A stretch of DNA of 64,000 bases from Hanleya hanleyi (GCA_036873755.1 JAVTVY010020529.1:1-64000); one strand, 5' to 3'; shown: positions 47,110 through 58,682, counted from the stretch's first letter. The notes: generated by a model not told the origin, from the sequence alone. Translations and numbers: made by a program.

Positions 47110-47295
47110 GCCCATGAAGCCTGTCTTTCGTGTACAAACATGACGGCTCCCTATGTACAGCCACTCTTAGCAAAGTAGATACATACCAAATTATCACATC
47201 GTATGGATTATTACTGTGGAACACCTTAGTTCACGCATCATGTATACAGAGCAAATTTCTGAATTAAAATGACGTTGAGGAGACTTCTCCTTTAA

Positions 47296-49775
47296 ATCCT
47301 GGCTGCATGAATTTTAAGTGTTTTCCCATAAAATTTAGATGTGAGAATGTCATGAGAAACGAACACTTCACTAACTGTGGCCTTACGTGATGTGTCTTTT
47401 CCTGATATAAGTAGGTCCTAATTGGCCGTTTCTCAACTCTTCTTGAGGATGATACATGTACTTGTATATAAATCCCTGATGACCGATCAATATGTCCTCC
47501 AGGATTCGCCAGATATTTTTTTCCCCGAATATTTCCCCGACATTTTCAGCTGAACTGTCTGATGTAGAGGATCAGTATCGACACGGAATTATGGCTGATT
47601 TTTTCATCACTCTTGCTCTGGAGATGTGAGAGTTCTCTTGAGTGCTGACAAAAACTGATGCACTTTTACACAGGAACCAATAATTCACAAGTGATTTTTC
47701 CTCGTCAGTCCCAGCGCGAACGCATATTTCGACGTTTCCTGTCACAGTTACTCGGCTAATTTGGGGCAATTTTCGGGCTTTGTGTCTCGGGGTGTGTCCC
47801 TAAATTGACCGAAATTAGGGTGAATTTATTGCGTCGAAGCAACATTCGAACAATTACTAAATCAAAGAGACGACTTTTTGTAGCAGAAAAGTGCTTCACA
47901 CTTCTGTGGCATTATACTTGAGAGCTTTCCCACACAATATCCATGGCAACCATGCAAGCTTGGGGGGAAATACAGAGTGGCCAAAAATATTATATTTCAA
48001 TGATTCCAGATGTACTTGTAAGTTCATAAATTGAGATTTTATCTTAGATAATGAAAATAATGAGTCCATCTGATATAAACATTTATTCTGGATTTTCAAA
48101 GCTAAGCTGTACAATCTCTAAACAGCACCCAGGATCGTGAACTAAATGATTTCTGACAGTTTACCATGTATAAACACTCTGTTCTGGACCTACATGTACA
48201 GGAATTCTTATCATGCCTTGGCTCTTTATAGCATAACAAAAGTCACACTCCTAAAACAGATCTGGAATTGGTACATGTCATATGTCTAGTTTATATGTTC
48301 TTTGGAATTCATACAGACCTGGTTTGTTTGCTGGTCAATTTGATGCAAAAATTCCTTCTAGTTAATTGCCCTTTTGAAAATTCACATGATAGCTCCCTTT
48401 GAAGCGCTGTTCTGATGTTTCGGTGATTATCCCCTTTAATATATTGATAATGAAAGCTAATCATGCGTCTAATGCACTGACTGGTGAAATTGGTTTGTCA
48501 TTATTTGCCAATATTGGAAGACTGTTAACTCCAGAGATATATTTGTATGTTCACACGCTGGTGGTGTTGTACCTATATCGGCTATTCCAATTTCACACCC
48601 ATTAAAGATTGGAAACAGTAAACAGGAGTTGGGGCTGGAGAAAAATCTGTTTACCGATCCCACAGACTGATATCATCTATTTCTGTCGAATTCTACCCAA
48701 AATATACCTGTGGAAAGCCTTCTTCAAACTCCAGATCCAACCATTAGGTGTCATTTGGTGTCTGGAGTGTTTCAACAAATGTGTGTCGAATATCTATAGT
48801 ACATGTATAATTACGGGTCAAACAATTATAAAACATGATGATTTTTTTGAAAATGTTTGCTCGCACACATTACACTCCGAGTTTATAAGTCTATTTGAGT
48901 CTTTGAGTTTATCAAATCTTTAGGAAAAACAATGACTGCCTCTCTGCTGTATATTCTTGGATGGGCGGGACAGACCTGGTTACACTTACCCACCTGTCTG
49001 TTAATGAAATCGTGAGTGACAGCTACAAACATGTGCCTGTTTGCACTAACAACCGACTGACAGACAGACAGGCAAAAAGACAAACAGCCTAATAAAATAG
49101 GAAACTGATAGCTCTGTATTTTGAGAGTTGATTCCTATTCATTTTTTTCCTGAGCGGGTAATTTAGTTGTTTACAAGTGTGGTTGGATAAAGTACAGAAC
49201 ATCTGAGAGGAAATTCTAAATTCTTCCAGAATAGTAAAGTACATGTATTTGTTTGTTCCTCTTGAAGCAATTCCACAAGAAAAATATAATGTATGAATGT
49301 AAATATTATATTGTTTGACTACATGTATGTTACATAAAACATTCCAACTGAGATGTATGATTAAAAGTATGCCCATCACATTTCTTACTCCACTCTAAAG
49401 TCTTCATACTTAGCCAAACATATATACTAGCTATATCAAAGCACAATTTCTACTGTTGTTCACGTTGATTTTGAAATTAAACTTTTTCTGTGATTATCTT
49501 GGATCCAGTCTTGGATGCTACCAGTTTGATATATCTGCATGCATCTACATGTAGAAGAACCTGATGATCAAATATACTATTTGTTGTATTTTCCAGATTC
49601 TACAATGATGAATGAGAAGAATTTTCTCAATCAAGTATTGTTAAATCAGGTAAGATCAAGATGCATTGATTATTAAGAAGGTATTTCAATTCAGCTTCCA
49701 TCCCCCTCCCCCCCCACCCTTCCATCCCATTCCAGCCTAGGTGCTCCCATTTATTCATTTATTCCTCCCCATCCA
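47296..49775. other. 2.5 kb without recognised gene
   Basis: Short frames (47572-47769, 48399-48605, 48609-48923) show no known motif. AT-rich unique DNA, with a C-run at 49705-49720. Confidence 0.35.
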
Positions 49776-50008
49776 GATTGACATGGGTTGTCATCATGCA
49801 CACTCCAGGTCATGGTAAGAATACATGTAGGTCTCAGTTCCTCAGAGAGCTTGTCGTAAGAGGCAACTAACTGGCCGCACCTGTGGGGATCCCGAGTGTG
49901 AAAAGGAATAGGACCCTACCCGTGTGGTATCAGTGTGAAAAGGAATAGGCATCAACGTCGTGATATGACTGAAACAGTGTTGAAAGCGACGTTAAATCAT
50001 ATTTACTG
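49776..50008 (+). mobile_element. SINE, type S3
   Basis: GATTGACATGGGTTGTCATC, GTAAGAGGCAACTAACTGGC, GTGTGAAAAGGAATAGGACC and CATCAACGTCGTGATATGAC, then tail GCGACGTTAAATCATATTTA. Colinear with 46871-47109 and 56409-56653. The (CACT)n end has been lost. Confidence 0.7.
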
Positions 50009-52144
50009 TTCCTTGATACCACCCCCACCCCAAACCTCCGAATTAAACCTTGAAAGAAAATCTTTCATGACATTTTATTCCATCCCATGTAAAGTGTATG
50101 CAAGCATGCTTATATCTTTCTCTATACTACAGTTCCACAAATCAAAAAAATCAGTGAAAGGTTTTATGAACTGTTGATCTTCAGCAAAAGTTGAAATATC
50201 GCAGTCCTCAAATTTGTCACTGTTGACTAAAAATATGTTGCCTGGGTTCAGGGGTGTATCTTAGCAGGGCAGGCCACATGTGTGTCTTGTTAGCTGATCT
50301 GCTAGATCCAATAATATTACCCAGCATGCCTGTGGATATGACCAGCTGGAGCATCATGGGATTCCATTTCACTGGGAAGTTTAGAGAATTTTAATGATTT
50401 TTATCCAGGAAGGATATTTTTGAGCTAAAATGTCACCTAAACTCTTCCAGATGTTCTGTTCAGCAAACAGCCTCAGTCATGCTGTGCTTTCTGCTACAAA
50501 GTTAGGATTCAACTCTGAATGGTGGAAAAAAAATGAAATTTGAAAGAAATTCAAGAAAAATACAAAGTGCTTGAATATCAGCATGTGTCTATGGACTTTA
50601 CCGTAAGGCCTCTAATAATTCAATCACTTTTACATCACCTTTCAACTCTATTTTGGTGAAATGCAAAAGAATTTCAAAATTTAATAAAACATGGGTTAAT
50701 AGTTTTAAAATAATGAACTTTTCACATACATTAAATATTTCCCCTTTGATCCATTGTAAGTTGGGTGAATAATTAAAAAGTAAACATCCCAACAATTGCC
50801 AGAGGAGAGAGCTATGTGATTACTTGCGCTTGATCTTTGAAGTGGTATGCTGCAATTAGGGACATCATCTAGGCTCACTACCTTGTTACTATTCGAGTAT
50901 TATTTGTGTCATCTCGTGTGCGAAAGATCAAGGGGATAAATTTAACCTGATCAATGACAAACTATAGCACGTCATAACGTCACCAGATAATGTTATGCCT
51001 CCACAGCAACAACGTCTTCTGTTTCACTGACGTGGGCATGACACTGCCTAGTGCATTCAGCGACGTCCCCTAATACAGTCCGCACATGCCATGCTTATGG
51101 GTTCTGCATACTGAGTCTAGATGACGTCATAACTTACTAAAAACAGCACCAAATTCAACGGACATAAGCGACACATGTTTTCGGGATAAACCATCGTGTA
51201 TGGATTGACTCTTGAAGGCCTGTTTTTCTACTAAACCAACTCATCTTTTACCATCCATTCAATCAAAATCTGGCCAAAAATTGGAAAATTTTTATCTTTT
51301 AAATACATGTAAAAGGACATTTTCTTTCACATCTTATTGAAGAGTAACCCAATTGTGAAGAGAGAACAATCAGAGCTGAATACATGATAGCTGTTATGTA
51401 GATCTCTAAAGTATCTTTCTGAGTGATGAAGTTATTACATGCATTAGAGACATTACCATAGTCTGTATAAGCTAGCTCGTGAAAAAATGAATATTTCTTT
51501 GTGATAGAGTTAGACACCTGCCATATGCTTTTCTGGATCATTCTTTTGCTGATTGCACCCCAAAGAAAACTGGTAAATTTGAAGTTTGTTTTTTAAATAA
51601 ATGTATATTTTTATTTGATCAGCCTCATTAATATAGGGTGTGAATAGATAAATGCTTTAATGATGACTGTTTATCTCTTACCCATTGACAAGCACATATC
51701 TAAGTGGGCAGTGCCTGTAGTTTCTTTAATATCATGTTCCTTTTTCTTCTCTGTCTCTCCTGAGGATTGGGGTAGTTTTTTGTGAGATAAAAGGTTTGGG
51801 GGTGAAAAAATAACAAGCTGTTCTACTTAATACCGTAAATATCATACATATGGTTAGTTATCCGATACTACAAAATGACTTTTGGTATGTTTTAGCTTGT
51901 ATTGCTTAAGCTACACATTAGTTCTTTTTTTCCAACTTTCAACATATATTTTTGTTTCAGTAGTAATCCTATTGTTTCTGGAGAATCTTTTCCCATTGGA
52001 AATTGGTGCACTTGTGAAACTGTGAAATATTTACCAAGTGGACCTACAAGATTTTTAGAATATTTATAAGTACAGTTGGTTTGAGGGAGCTGTAACAATA
52101 AAGCGTTGTATAAGATATATCAGATATAGGTTTGAAGCGTGGGA
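50009..52144. other. 2.1 kb without recognised gene
   Basis: Unique AT-rich sequence. At 50607 the words GGCCTCTAATAATTCAATCA resemble the arms at 52446 and 58240. Contains an ACGT cluster listed separately. No open frame of interest. Confidence 0.35.
50969..51129. promoter_or_regulatory. Cluster of ACGT(C) words including a consensus CRE
   Basis: ACGTCA at 50969 and 50977, ACGTC at 51012, TGACGTG at 51028, GACGTC at 51062 and TGACGTCA at 51122: six ACGT cores in ~160 bp of otherwise CpG-poor DNA. CREB/ATF and bZIP factors bind such sites; whether any is used is unknown. Confidence 0.25.
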
Positions 52145-52438
52145 GGCTGCACACAGACCAGATGTCTCCTCTCCAAACTCTCGTACTGATCAAGGCTGCA
52201 CACAGACCAGATGTCTCCTCTCCAAACTCTCGTACTGATCAAGGCTGCACACAGACCAGATGTCTCCTCTCCAAACTCTCGTACTGATCAAGGCTGCACA
52301 CAGACCAGATGTCTCCTCTCCAAACTCTCGTACTGATCAAGGCTGCACACAGACCAGATGTCTCCTCTCCAAACTCTCGTACTGATCAAGGCTGCACACA
52401 GACCAGATGTCTCCTCTCCAAACTCTCGTACTCATCAT
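52145..52438. repeat. 49-bp minisatellite, six units
   Basis: Unit starts GGCTGCACACAGACCAGATG and ends CTCGTACTGATCAA. Units start at 52145, 52194, 52243, 52292, 52341 and 52390. Five appear identical and the last differs only at its end. Very homogeneous, so young or recently homogenised. Confidence 0.9.
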
Positions 52439-52445
52439 TACTGTA

Positions 52446-52690
52446 TAATTCCTCCAATAATTCAATCACAGAAATTCAAATTTCCTGTCATAAAATTAGG
52501 GGCTGATCGTATTTAGTCAAACAAACTGGTCCAAAAACACGCTGATAATCCTTTATTTCTTTGTTAGTACTTTAGTGATTTTTATAGGGGGGGATCAAAT
52601 TCACTATAAGAATGGATAGAAAAAAAAGAAAAGGATTTTGTGCAAAATTAGGGGTGATTGAATTTTAATATGGTGATTGAATTATAAAAA
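52446..52690. repeat. Small inverted-repeat element with AATTCAATCAC arms
   Basis: The left side TCCTCCAATAATTCAATCAC and the right side GGTGATTGAATTATAAAAAG face each other, with a second GTGATTGAATTTT copy. Related arms occur at 50607 and at 58240-58404. The right border touches the TTA at the edge of the 3.6-kb element. Probably a MITE family. Confidence 0.45.
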
Positions 52691-53523
52691 GATTTAGGCC
52701 TCTGTTAATTAATCTTTAGCTTCTCATGACCTTGGGAGGAAATTATGATGATGCTGAATGCTGTAATATTAATTATTTGGCTGCATTAGGACATTGCAAT
52801 AAAAAAGAAGTGTTATGTATGTGGTAAACTTCGAGCACCAATGGAAAGTTGATACCAACTTTGATATGTCAAAGACAACTATTTCCCCTAATTTTTGCAA
52901 TTATAACTGCAAAAAGCTTTGTTGTTGACTAAATCATGTGAAATTTAGATGGCACCTGTGACATTATATCATAGAATTTAGATCCAAGTAACACCCTTTT
53001 TAAAGAATGAAAATTTGAGGGGAGTTAACCAGTATCCCAACTATATTTAATATATTTATCAAAAGTCTCCTCTTGTAAATTGCTGATTCCAATAAATTAG
53101 AATCAGCCGCAAGAGTCCTGTTGGAATTATCAATTAACTGAAATTTCTGCAAAGAAAAACTTCAGCTTTGTGAATAAAAGACCAAGAAAAGAAGCCAATA
53201 ATATTATTTACCATCGGCACTAACTGGAAAAAAAACCCAGATAGTTCGATTCCGTTTCGTAACAGGTCCGACTTTTGCATGCATCGGACTACCGCGCAAG
53301 GATTGACGTGCAACCGGAAGTAAATTGGCACGGGAAATGTTGACAGAGAAGACCAACAACAACGATGGCCAAAGATCGGCTTGAAATAAATTTTCAATGG
53401 ATTATTTCTTGGATTGTCCGTTCCTTCAGATAGATCTAGACTTCTAAAAGGTATTTACGAAAATTGATCGCATTTTATCGTTTTTGCTAGATGAAATCCT
53501 ACTTGCCGCATGCGACAGGTAGA

Positions 53524-54616
53524 TTTTTACCCCTCGGCCAAAATTTGGCCGAAGGGTATTGTCGTCGTCATGTACGTCTGTCCGTCTGTCCGTCTGTCCG
53601 TCCGTCCGTCTGTCCGTCACACCTTTCTCGTTACCAAGATATCTTCAGAACGACTTACCCTAGGCACACCAAACTTGCAGTGCACATCCGTATGCTTGTG
53701 ACCCAGAACCCTATTGAATCTGGACCTGATTGGTTAGAAACTTTGGCGGCCATCTTTAATTTATGCGAAACCATCACAGCTTTCTTGTTACCAAGATATC
53801 TTTAGAACGACTTACCCTAGGCACCCCAAACTTGCACTGCACATCCATATGCTCATGACCCAGAACCCTATTGAATCTGGACCTGATTGGTTCGAACTTT
53901 GGCGGCCATATTTAATTTATGCGAAATCATTAATCTTGTGTATCTTAGGTACCATTTCTCTGTTCAGTGTGAAACTTGGTATAGATCATCTATGCATCAA
54001 GAAACTTCAAAGGATTGACCAAACCAGTTTCCCTGATTCGGTGAAAACCTTGGCGGCCATCTTTAATTTATGCAAAATCTTCAATGATATATATCTCTGA
54101 TACCATTCAAGTGTTCTATACGAAACTTGGTATACAGCATCGATGTATCAAGAGATCTGCATTGTATAGCCACATCAGTTCCTCTGAGTGGCGGGAAGGA
54201 TGGGCGGCCATCTTTAATTTATGCAAAATCATTAATGATCTCTATCTCTGATACTGTCCGAGTGCTCGATGTAAAATTTGGTATATATCATCGAAGCATC
54301 AATAGACTTACGATAAATGACAGTTCTGGCGTTTCTGATTGGGCGGAACCTTGGCGGCCATCTTTAATTTATGCAAAATCTTCAATGATATATATCTTTG
54401 ATACCATTTCAGTGTTCTATATGAAACTTGGTATCCAGCATCGATGTATCAAGAGACTTGCAATGAATAACCACATCGGTTCCTCTGAGTGGCGGGAAGG
54501 ATGGGCGGCCATCTTTAATTTATGCGAGATCATTAATGATCTATATCTCTGATACGGTTCAAGTGCTCATTGTAAAATTTGGCATGCATCATCGATGTAT
54601 CAGTAGACAGTTCTGG
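53524..54616 (-). mobile_element. Family 4a element, right-truncated copy
   Basis: Edge TTTTTACCCCTCGGCC and stem GGCCAAAATTTGGCC, then GTCGTCGTCATGTACGTC and (GTCTGTCC)n. The core has tandem units of ~146-158 bp marked by GGCGGCCATCTTTAATTTAT (landmarks at about 53746, 53902, 54052, 54207, 54354 and 54507). It stops after CAGTAGACAGTTCTGG, directly against the next full edge at 54617. The 60-140-codon plus frames are tandem-unit translations. Confidence 0.65.
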
Positions 54617-56120
54617 TTTTTACCCCTCGGCCAAAATTTGGCCGAAGGGTATTGTCGTCGTCATGTACGTCTGTCCGTCTGTCCGTCACACCTTTCTCGT
54701 TACCAAGATATCTTCAGAACGACTTACCGTAGGCACACCAAACTTGCAGTGCACATCCGTATGCGCGTGACGCAGAACCCTATTGAATCTGGACCTGATT
54801 GGTTGGAAACTTTGGCGGCCATCTTTAATTTATGCGAAACCATCACAGCTTTCTCGTTACCAAGATATCTTTAGAACGACTTACCCTAGGCACACCAAAC
54901 TTGCACTGCACATCCATATGCTCATGACCCAGAGCCCTATTGAATCTGCACCTGATTGGTTGGAAACTTTGGCGGCCATATTTAATTTATGCGAAATCAT
55001 TAATCTTGTGTATCTCAGGTACCATTTCACTGTTCCGTGTGACCTTGGTATAGATCATCGATGCATCAAGAAACTTCAAAGGAATGACCAAACCAGTTTC
55101 CCTGATTCGGTGGAAACCTTGGCGGCCATCTTTAATTTATGCAAAATCTTTAATGATATATATCTTTGATACCATTCAAGTGTTCTATACGAAACTTGGT
55201 ATACAGCATCGATGTATCAAGAGACCTGCAATGTATAACCACATCAGTGGCGGCCATCTTTAATTTATGCAAAATCATTAATGGTGTACCATTCCACTTT
55301 TTAGTTTGAAACTTAGTATAGATCATCGATGCATCAAGAAACTTCAAAGGAATGACCAAACCAGTTTCCCTGATTCAGTGGAAACCTTGGCGGCCATCTT
55401 TAATTTATGCAAATCTTCAATGATATATATCTTTGATACCATTCAAGTGTTCTATACGAAACTTGGTATACAGCATCGATGTATCAAGAGACCCTCAATG
55501 TATAACCACATCAGTTCCTCTGAGTATCGGGAAGGATGGGCGGCCATCTTTAATTTATGCAAAATCATTAATGATCTCTGTCTCTGATACCGTTCAAGTG
55601 CTCGATGTAAAATTTGATATACATCATCGACGCATCAATAGACTTACGATAAATGACAGTTCTTGGGCGGAAACCTTGGTGGCCATCTTTAATTTATGCA
55701 AAATCTTTAATGATGTATATCTTTGATACCATTTCAGTTTTCTATATGAAACTTGGTATACAGCATCCATGTATTAGAAGACTTGCAATGAATAACCACA
55801 TCAGTTCTCCTGAGTGGTGGGAAGGATGGGTGGCCATCTTTAATTTATGCGAAATCATTAATGATGTCTATCTCTGACAACTTTCAAATGCTCGATGTAA
55901 AATTTGGTATACATCATCGATGCATCAAGAGGCTTATGTAATGAATACCGGTTTCTCTGATTGGATGGAAACCTTGGAAACCATTTCTAATTACAAAATT
56001 TTTCATAATCTGTATATTTGTCACTTGACTGTTTGGTGTTCCTGAAGTCTTGGTTCAAATTGAATACATTATGAATGGCTGGCGCCCAGAGCCGAGGGGT
56101 TTTCTGATGCGCAGCTTCGT
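54617..56120 (-). mobile_element. Family 4a element, copy with both ends
   Basis: Begins TTTTTACCCCTCGGCC (54617) and ends CCCAGAGCCGAGGGGTTTTC plus GCGCAGCTTCGT. It has at least eight ~130-158-bp core units with GGCGGCCATCTTTAATTTAT. Read on the minus strand, the GACGGAC run, stem and GGGGTAAAAA are at the 3' end, as in families 1-3. Arrangement with 53524-54616 is head to tail, as for family 3 copies A and B. Noncoding. Confidence 0.65.
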
Positions 56121-56408
56121 ATTTGCAACTTGTCTCCGGAAAAATTCACTTGCCGGCGGCAGGTAGGCAGGTGTTATTCCGACCGCTTCCTTGTTCTGCA
56201 GATTCTGCGGATTTTTTTGCAGCAAAAAAATGCCAAATAATTAAAACAATGCGTAATTATCGTTACGACAAAAAACAAGCTAAAGATTAATTAACAGAGG
56301 CCTTAGTGTGCCGGTACCCAAGAAATGCACTCTAAGAATGGTGGGTTATGTATTTCAACATTGCATAGATGTAACCAATCTGTCCATAGTTTCTTAGGGG
56401 CCATGTGA

Positions 56409-56653
56409 GGATTCTGGGGATTGACCTGGGATGTCGTCATGCACACCGCAGGTCATGGTAAGAATAGGCTTCGGCTTCTCGGAGAGCTTGTTGTAAGAGG
56501 CGACTAACTAAGTCAGCTGTGGGGTTCCCGGGTGTGAAAAGGAATAGGACCCCACCCATGTGATTCCCAGGTGTGAAAAGGAATAGGACCCAACGTCGTG
56601 ATGACTGAAATATAGTTGAGAGCGACGTTAAATCTTATTCATTCACTTACTCA
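56409..56653 (+). mobile_element. SINE, type S3
   Basis: GATTGACCTGGGATGTCGTC, GCACACCGCAGGTCATGG, GTAAGAGGCGACTAACTAAG, two GTGTGAAAAGGAATAGGACC blocks, CAACGTCGTGATGACTGAAA and tail GCGACGTTAAATCTTATTCA ending in (CACT)n-like sequence. It lies ~105 bp outside the 3.6-kb TIR element. Confidence 0.7.
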
Positions 56654-58239
56654 CTAGTTTCTTAGGATATACAATTGAGTAAATCATATATACATGTGCT
56701 TTTGCCAACTTCATTTCTTTTGCTATATATCTGTCATCCTTGAAGTTAGGGAATTAATAGTTGGATGCATGGTTTAATATCTAGGCCAAAATTAAATATT
56801 GTTTGTTCAGGGTAACCATATCCACCCACTAAAAAGGCTCCTATCAAAAACTCTTCTTTTTTTGGTACAATTATATTTTTTTCCTCTGAGAAATTTCTGA
56901 AACTGTCTAATATTGAAATTATATATGTAGGCCTATTCCAAAAAAGTACATGTTTGTGAAACAGGATCCATACAATTGATAATATTTTCTGTATGTGGCA
57001 CACCACTCTTTATAGTCTCACAAAGCAATATTGTCACCAGGTACATTGTAGGATCCTGAAGAAAACATAAATCAACCTACTGACCCATATGAGTGAGTAG
57101 AAAGGTTATGATACCCCACACAATTCTTTAATTTTGATCATACCCCATCCCAACTATTTTGTATATGTATAATGTACTACAACCAACTACACTAAAATGG
57201 CAAGTAAGTTCATCATGCAGTGTTGGATTGAGTTATATGACATTTTTATTTTAAAAAAAGGTGTGCAAGTTGCAGGTGTTGTTGGAATTAAAAACAGAGG
57301 CTCTTATCTATTTAATGATGGAAGGACAGTTCACTTTATATATCTGAAAGGGAAAGATGCTCTTTGAAGTAATGTAAAAATGTCTCGGTTAAAAAATTGA
57401 AATGATACAAATGGCAAAACATGTGTCTGCTGAATGGATCTCCACTTAATCTCTGTGAGTAAATTGATGTTGATTTCTTTTGCTCAGATTACTCGTATAC
57501 CAACTGCTTCCTAACACATTTCTATGTCTATACACATCTGTTTGTCCTGTAAACAAAACTTACAAAAAATTCTTCTTTCTATGAGATGAAATAACAACTT
57601 TAAGAGATTAAAAACAGTGTACTAAGGTGGGGTTTTCTTGAGGAATGTTCCCACTTGACACCTGGTGGGGGATTAAGAGAACATGCAGTCAGGGAAGGTA
57701 ACTCTGCCATGAAAATGTGCACCATGTCATGTCCAATATATATAACATTCCGTTAATGTAATCTCAATAAATCTTATCAGGCAGTGACAGTTGGTGGCCA
57801 GATAAACCTGATCTAGATCAGTTGTAAGTACATTTCACTTCTACTTTTTTATTGGCTTCTAAAGGCAAAAAAAAAAATCCTGCATTTCTCCCCGAAGACT
57901 TTTAGCCCATCGCACTTCAGTGGAAGACATTCCCGGTCCAGAACCTTTTTTGTCAAAATGCGTTTTCTAATTTGAGGGTTGATGCGAGTTGCATGTCAAG
58001 TAGAGGTTTCCGCTGTTGACTTAGCCGTTCGTCAGTAAATCTTTTCCACTTAGTGTGCCAATAGAAAACCTCCGACCAGAAATGTAGACGGGACTATTTA
58101 CAGCATGACCTTCACTTACCTATCCTTACATAGGGTTGATTTAACAACGCAAAAGATATGTTCCATCTGTTGTTCTGTTTTCTGATCTCTGCTGTGACTT
58201 GTTATCTTGGGTATCAGTTTGGTCATCGATATATTGTAA
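56654..58239. other. 1.6 kb without recognised gene
   Basis: AT-rich. The 86-codon minus frame at 56746-57006 has no known motif. No array or TIR pair found. Confidence 0.35.
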
Positions 58240-58404
58240 ATTCTCTAATCATTCAATCACTCTATTGAAATTCAGTCACTCCCCTATTTTGTGGACAAGA
58301 TTCACTCACTGTAATCAAATTCACTCAATAAAATCATTCATTTTATGTGGGAAAATTGACTTCCCACTGTGATTGACTTCCCACTGTGATTGAATTATTA
58401 GAGG
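58240..58404. repeat. Small inverted-repeat element, AATTCAATCAC family
   Basis: The left arm TTCTCTAATCATTCAATCAC faces the right arm GTGATTGAATTATTAGAGGA. Between them, ACTGTGATTGACTTCCC is duplicated. Related to 52446-52690. It directly abuts the SINE at 58405. Confidence 0.5.
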
Positions 58405-58682
58405 AAGCTTTCCGTAAGGGGCGACTTACTCGGGGGGCGACTTACTGGGGCGACTAACTGGGGCGACTTACTGGGGGGGCGACTTACTGGGGCGACTTAC
58501 TGGGGCGACTAACTGGGGCGACTTACTGGGGCGACTAACTGGGGCGACTTACTGGGGCGACTAACTGGGGCGACTTACTGGGGCACCAATAGATGGGTTC
58601 TCGGGTGTGAAAAGGAATAGGACCCAAATGTCCTGATATGACTGAAATATTGTTGAAAGCAATTTTAAATTACATTCATTGG
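58405..58682 (+). mobile_element. SINE, type S3, with an internal minisatellite expansion
   Basis: The head normally present in S3 copies is missing. GTAAGGGGCGACTTACT and the expansion at 58417-58583 are followed by CACCAATAGATGGGTTCTCG, GTGTGAAAAGGAATAGGACC, CAAATGTCCTGATATGACTG and a decayed tail GCAATTTTAAATTACATTCA. The other three S3 copies have only one GGCGACTAACT at this position. Confidence 0.7.
58417..58583. repeat. 13-bp minisatellite GGGGCGACTTACT / GGGGCGACTAACT
   Basis: About twelve 13-bp units alternate, roughly in order, between CTTACT and CTAACT endings, giving a 26-bp higher-order unit in the second half. Two units have extended G-runs (GGGGGGGC). The seed is the GGCGACTAACT motif of the S3 SINE. 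Confidence 0.85.

Larger units (their letters stand above)
46384..47291. mobile_element. Possible TTAA-flanked element (908 bp) with short TIRs, hosting a minisatellite and a SINE
   Basis: Left end AGGAGAACTC and right end (reverse complement) AGGAGAAGTC match at nine of ten positions, with TTAA at 46380-46383 and 47292-47295. Short TIR plus TTAA would suit a piggyBac-type MITE. The inner part includes the 41-bp minisatellite at 46441 and the S3 SINE at 46871. TIRs this short could arise by chance. Confidence 0.4.
52697..56302. mobile_element. 3.6-kb TIR element with TTA target duplication (PIF/Harbinger-like), host to family 4
   Basis: Left end GGCCTCTGTTAATTAATCTT (then TAGCTT) and right end, reverse complemented, the same for 26 bp. 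The flanks are TTA at 52694-52696 and TTA at 56303-56305. GGCC ends and a TWA duplication parallel the element at 38153-39099. About 2.6 kb of it is nested family 4, so the original element would be ~1 kb. No transposase frame; an 88-codon minus frame at 53134-53397 is unassigned. Confidence 0.7.

Noticed and set aside
53491..55877. Several 90-141-codon plus-strand frames with AAIFNLC / LIYAKS repeats
   Set aside because: They are repeated translations of the ~150-bp noncoding units of family 4; stops and frames vary between units.
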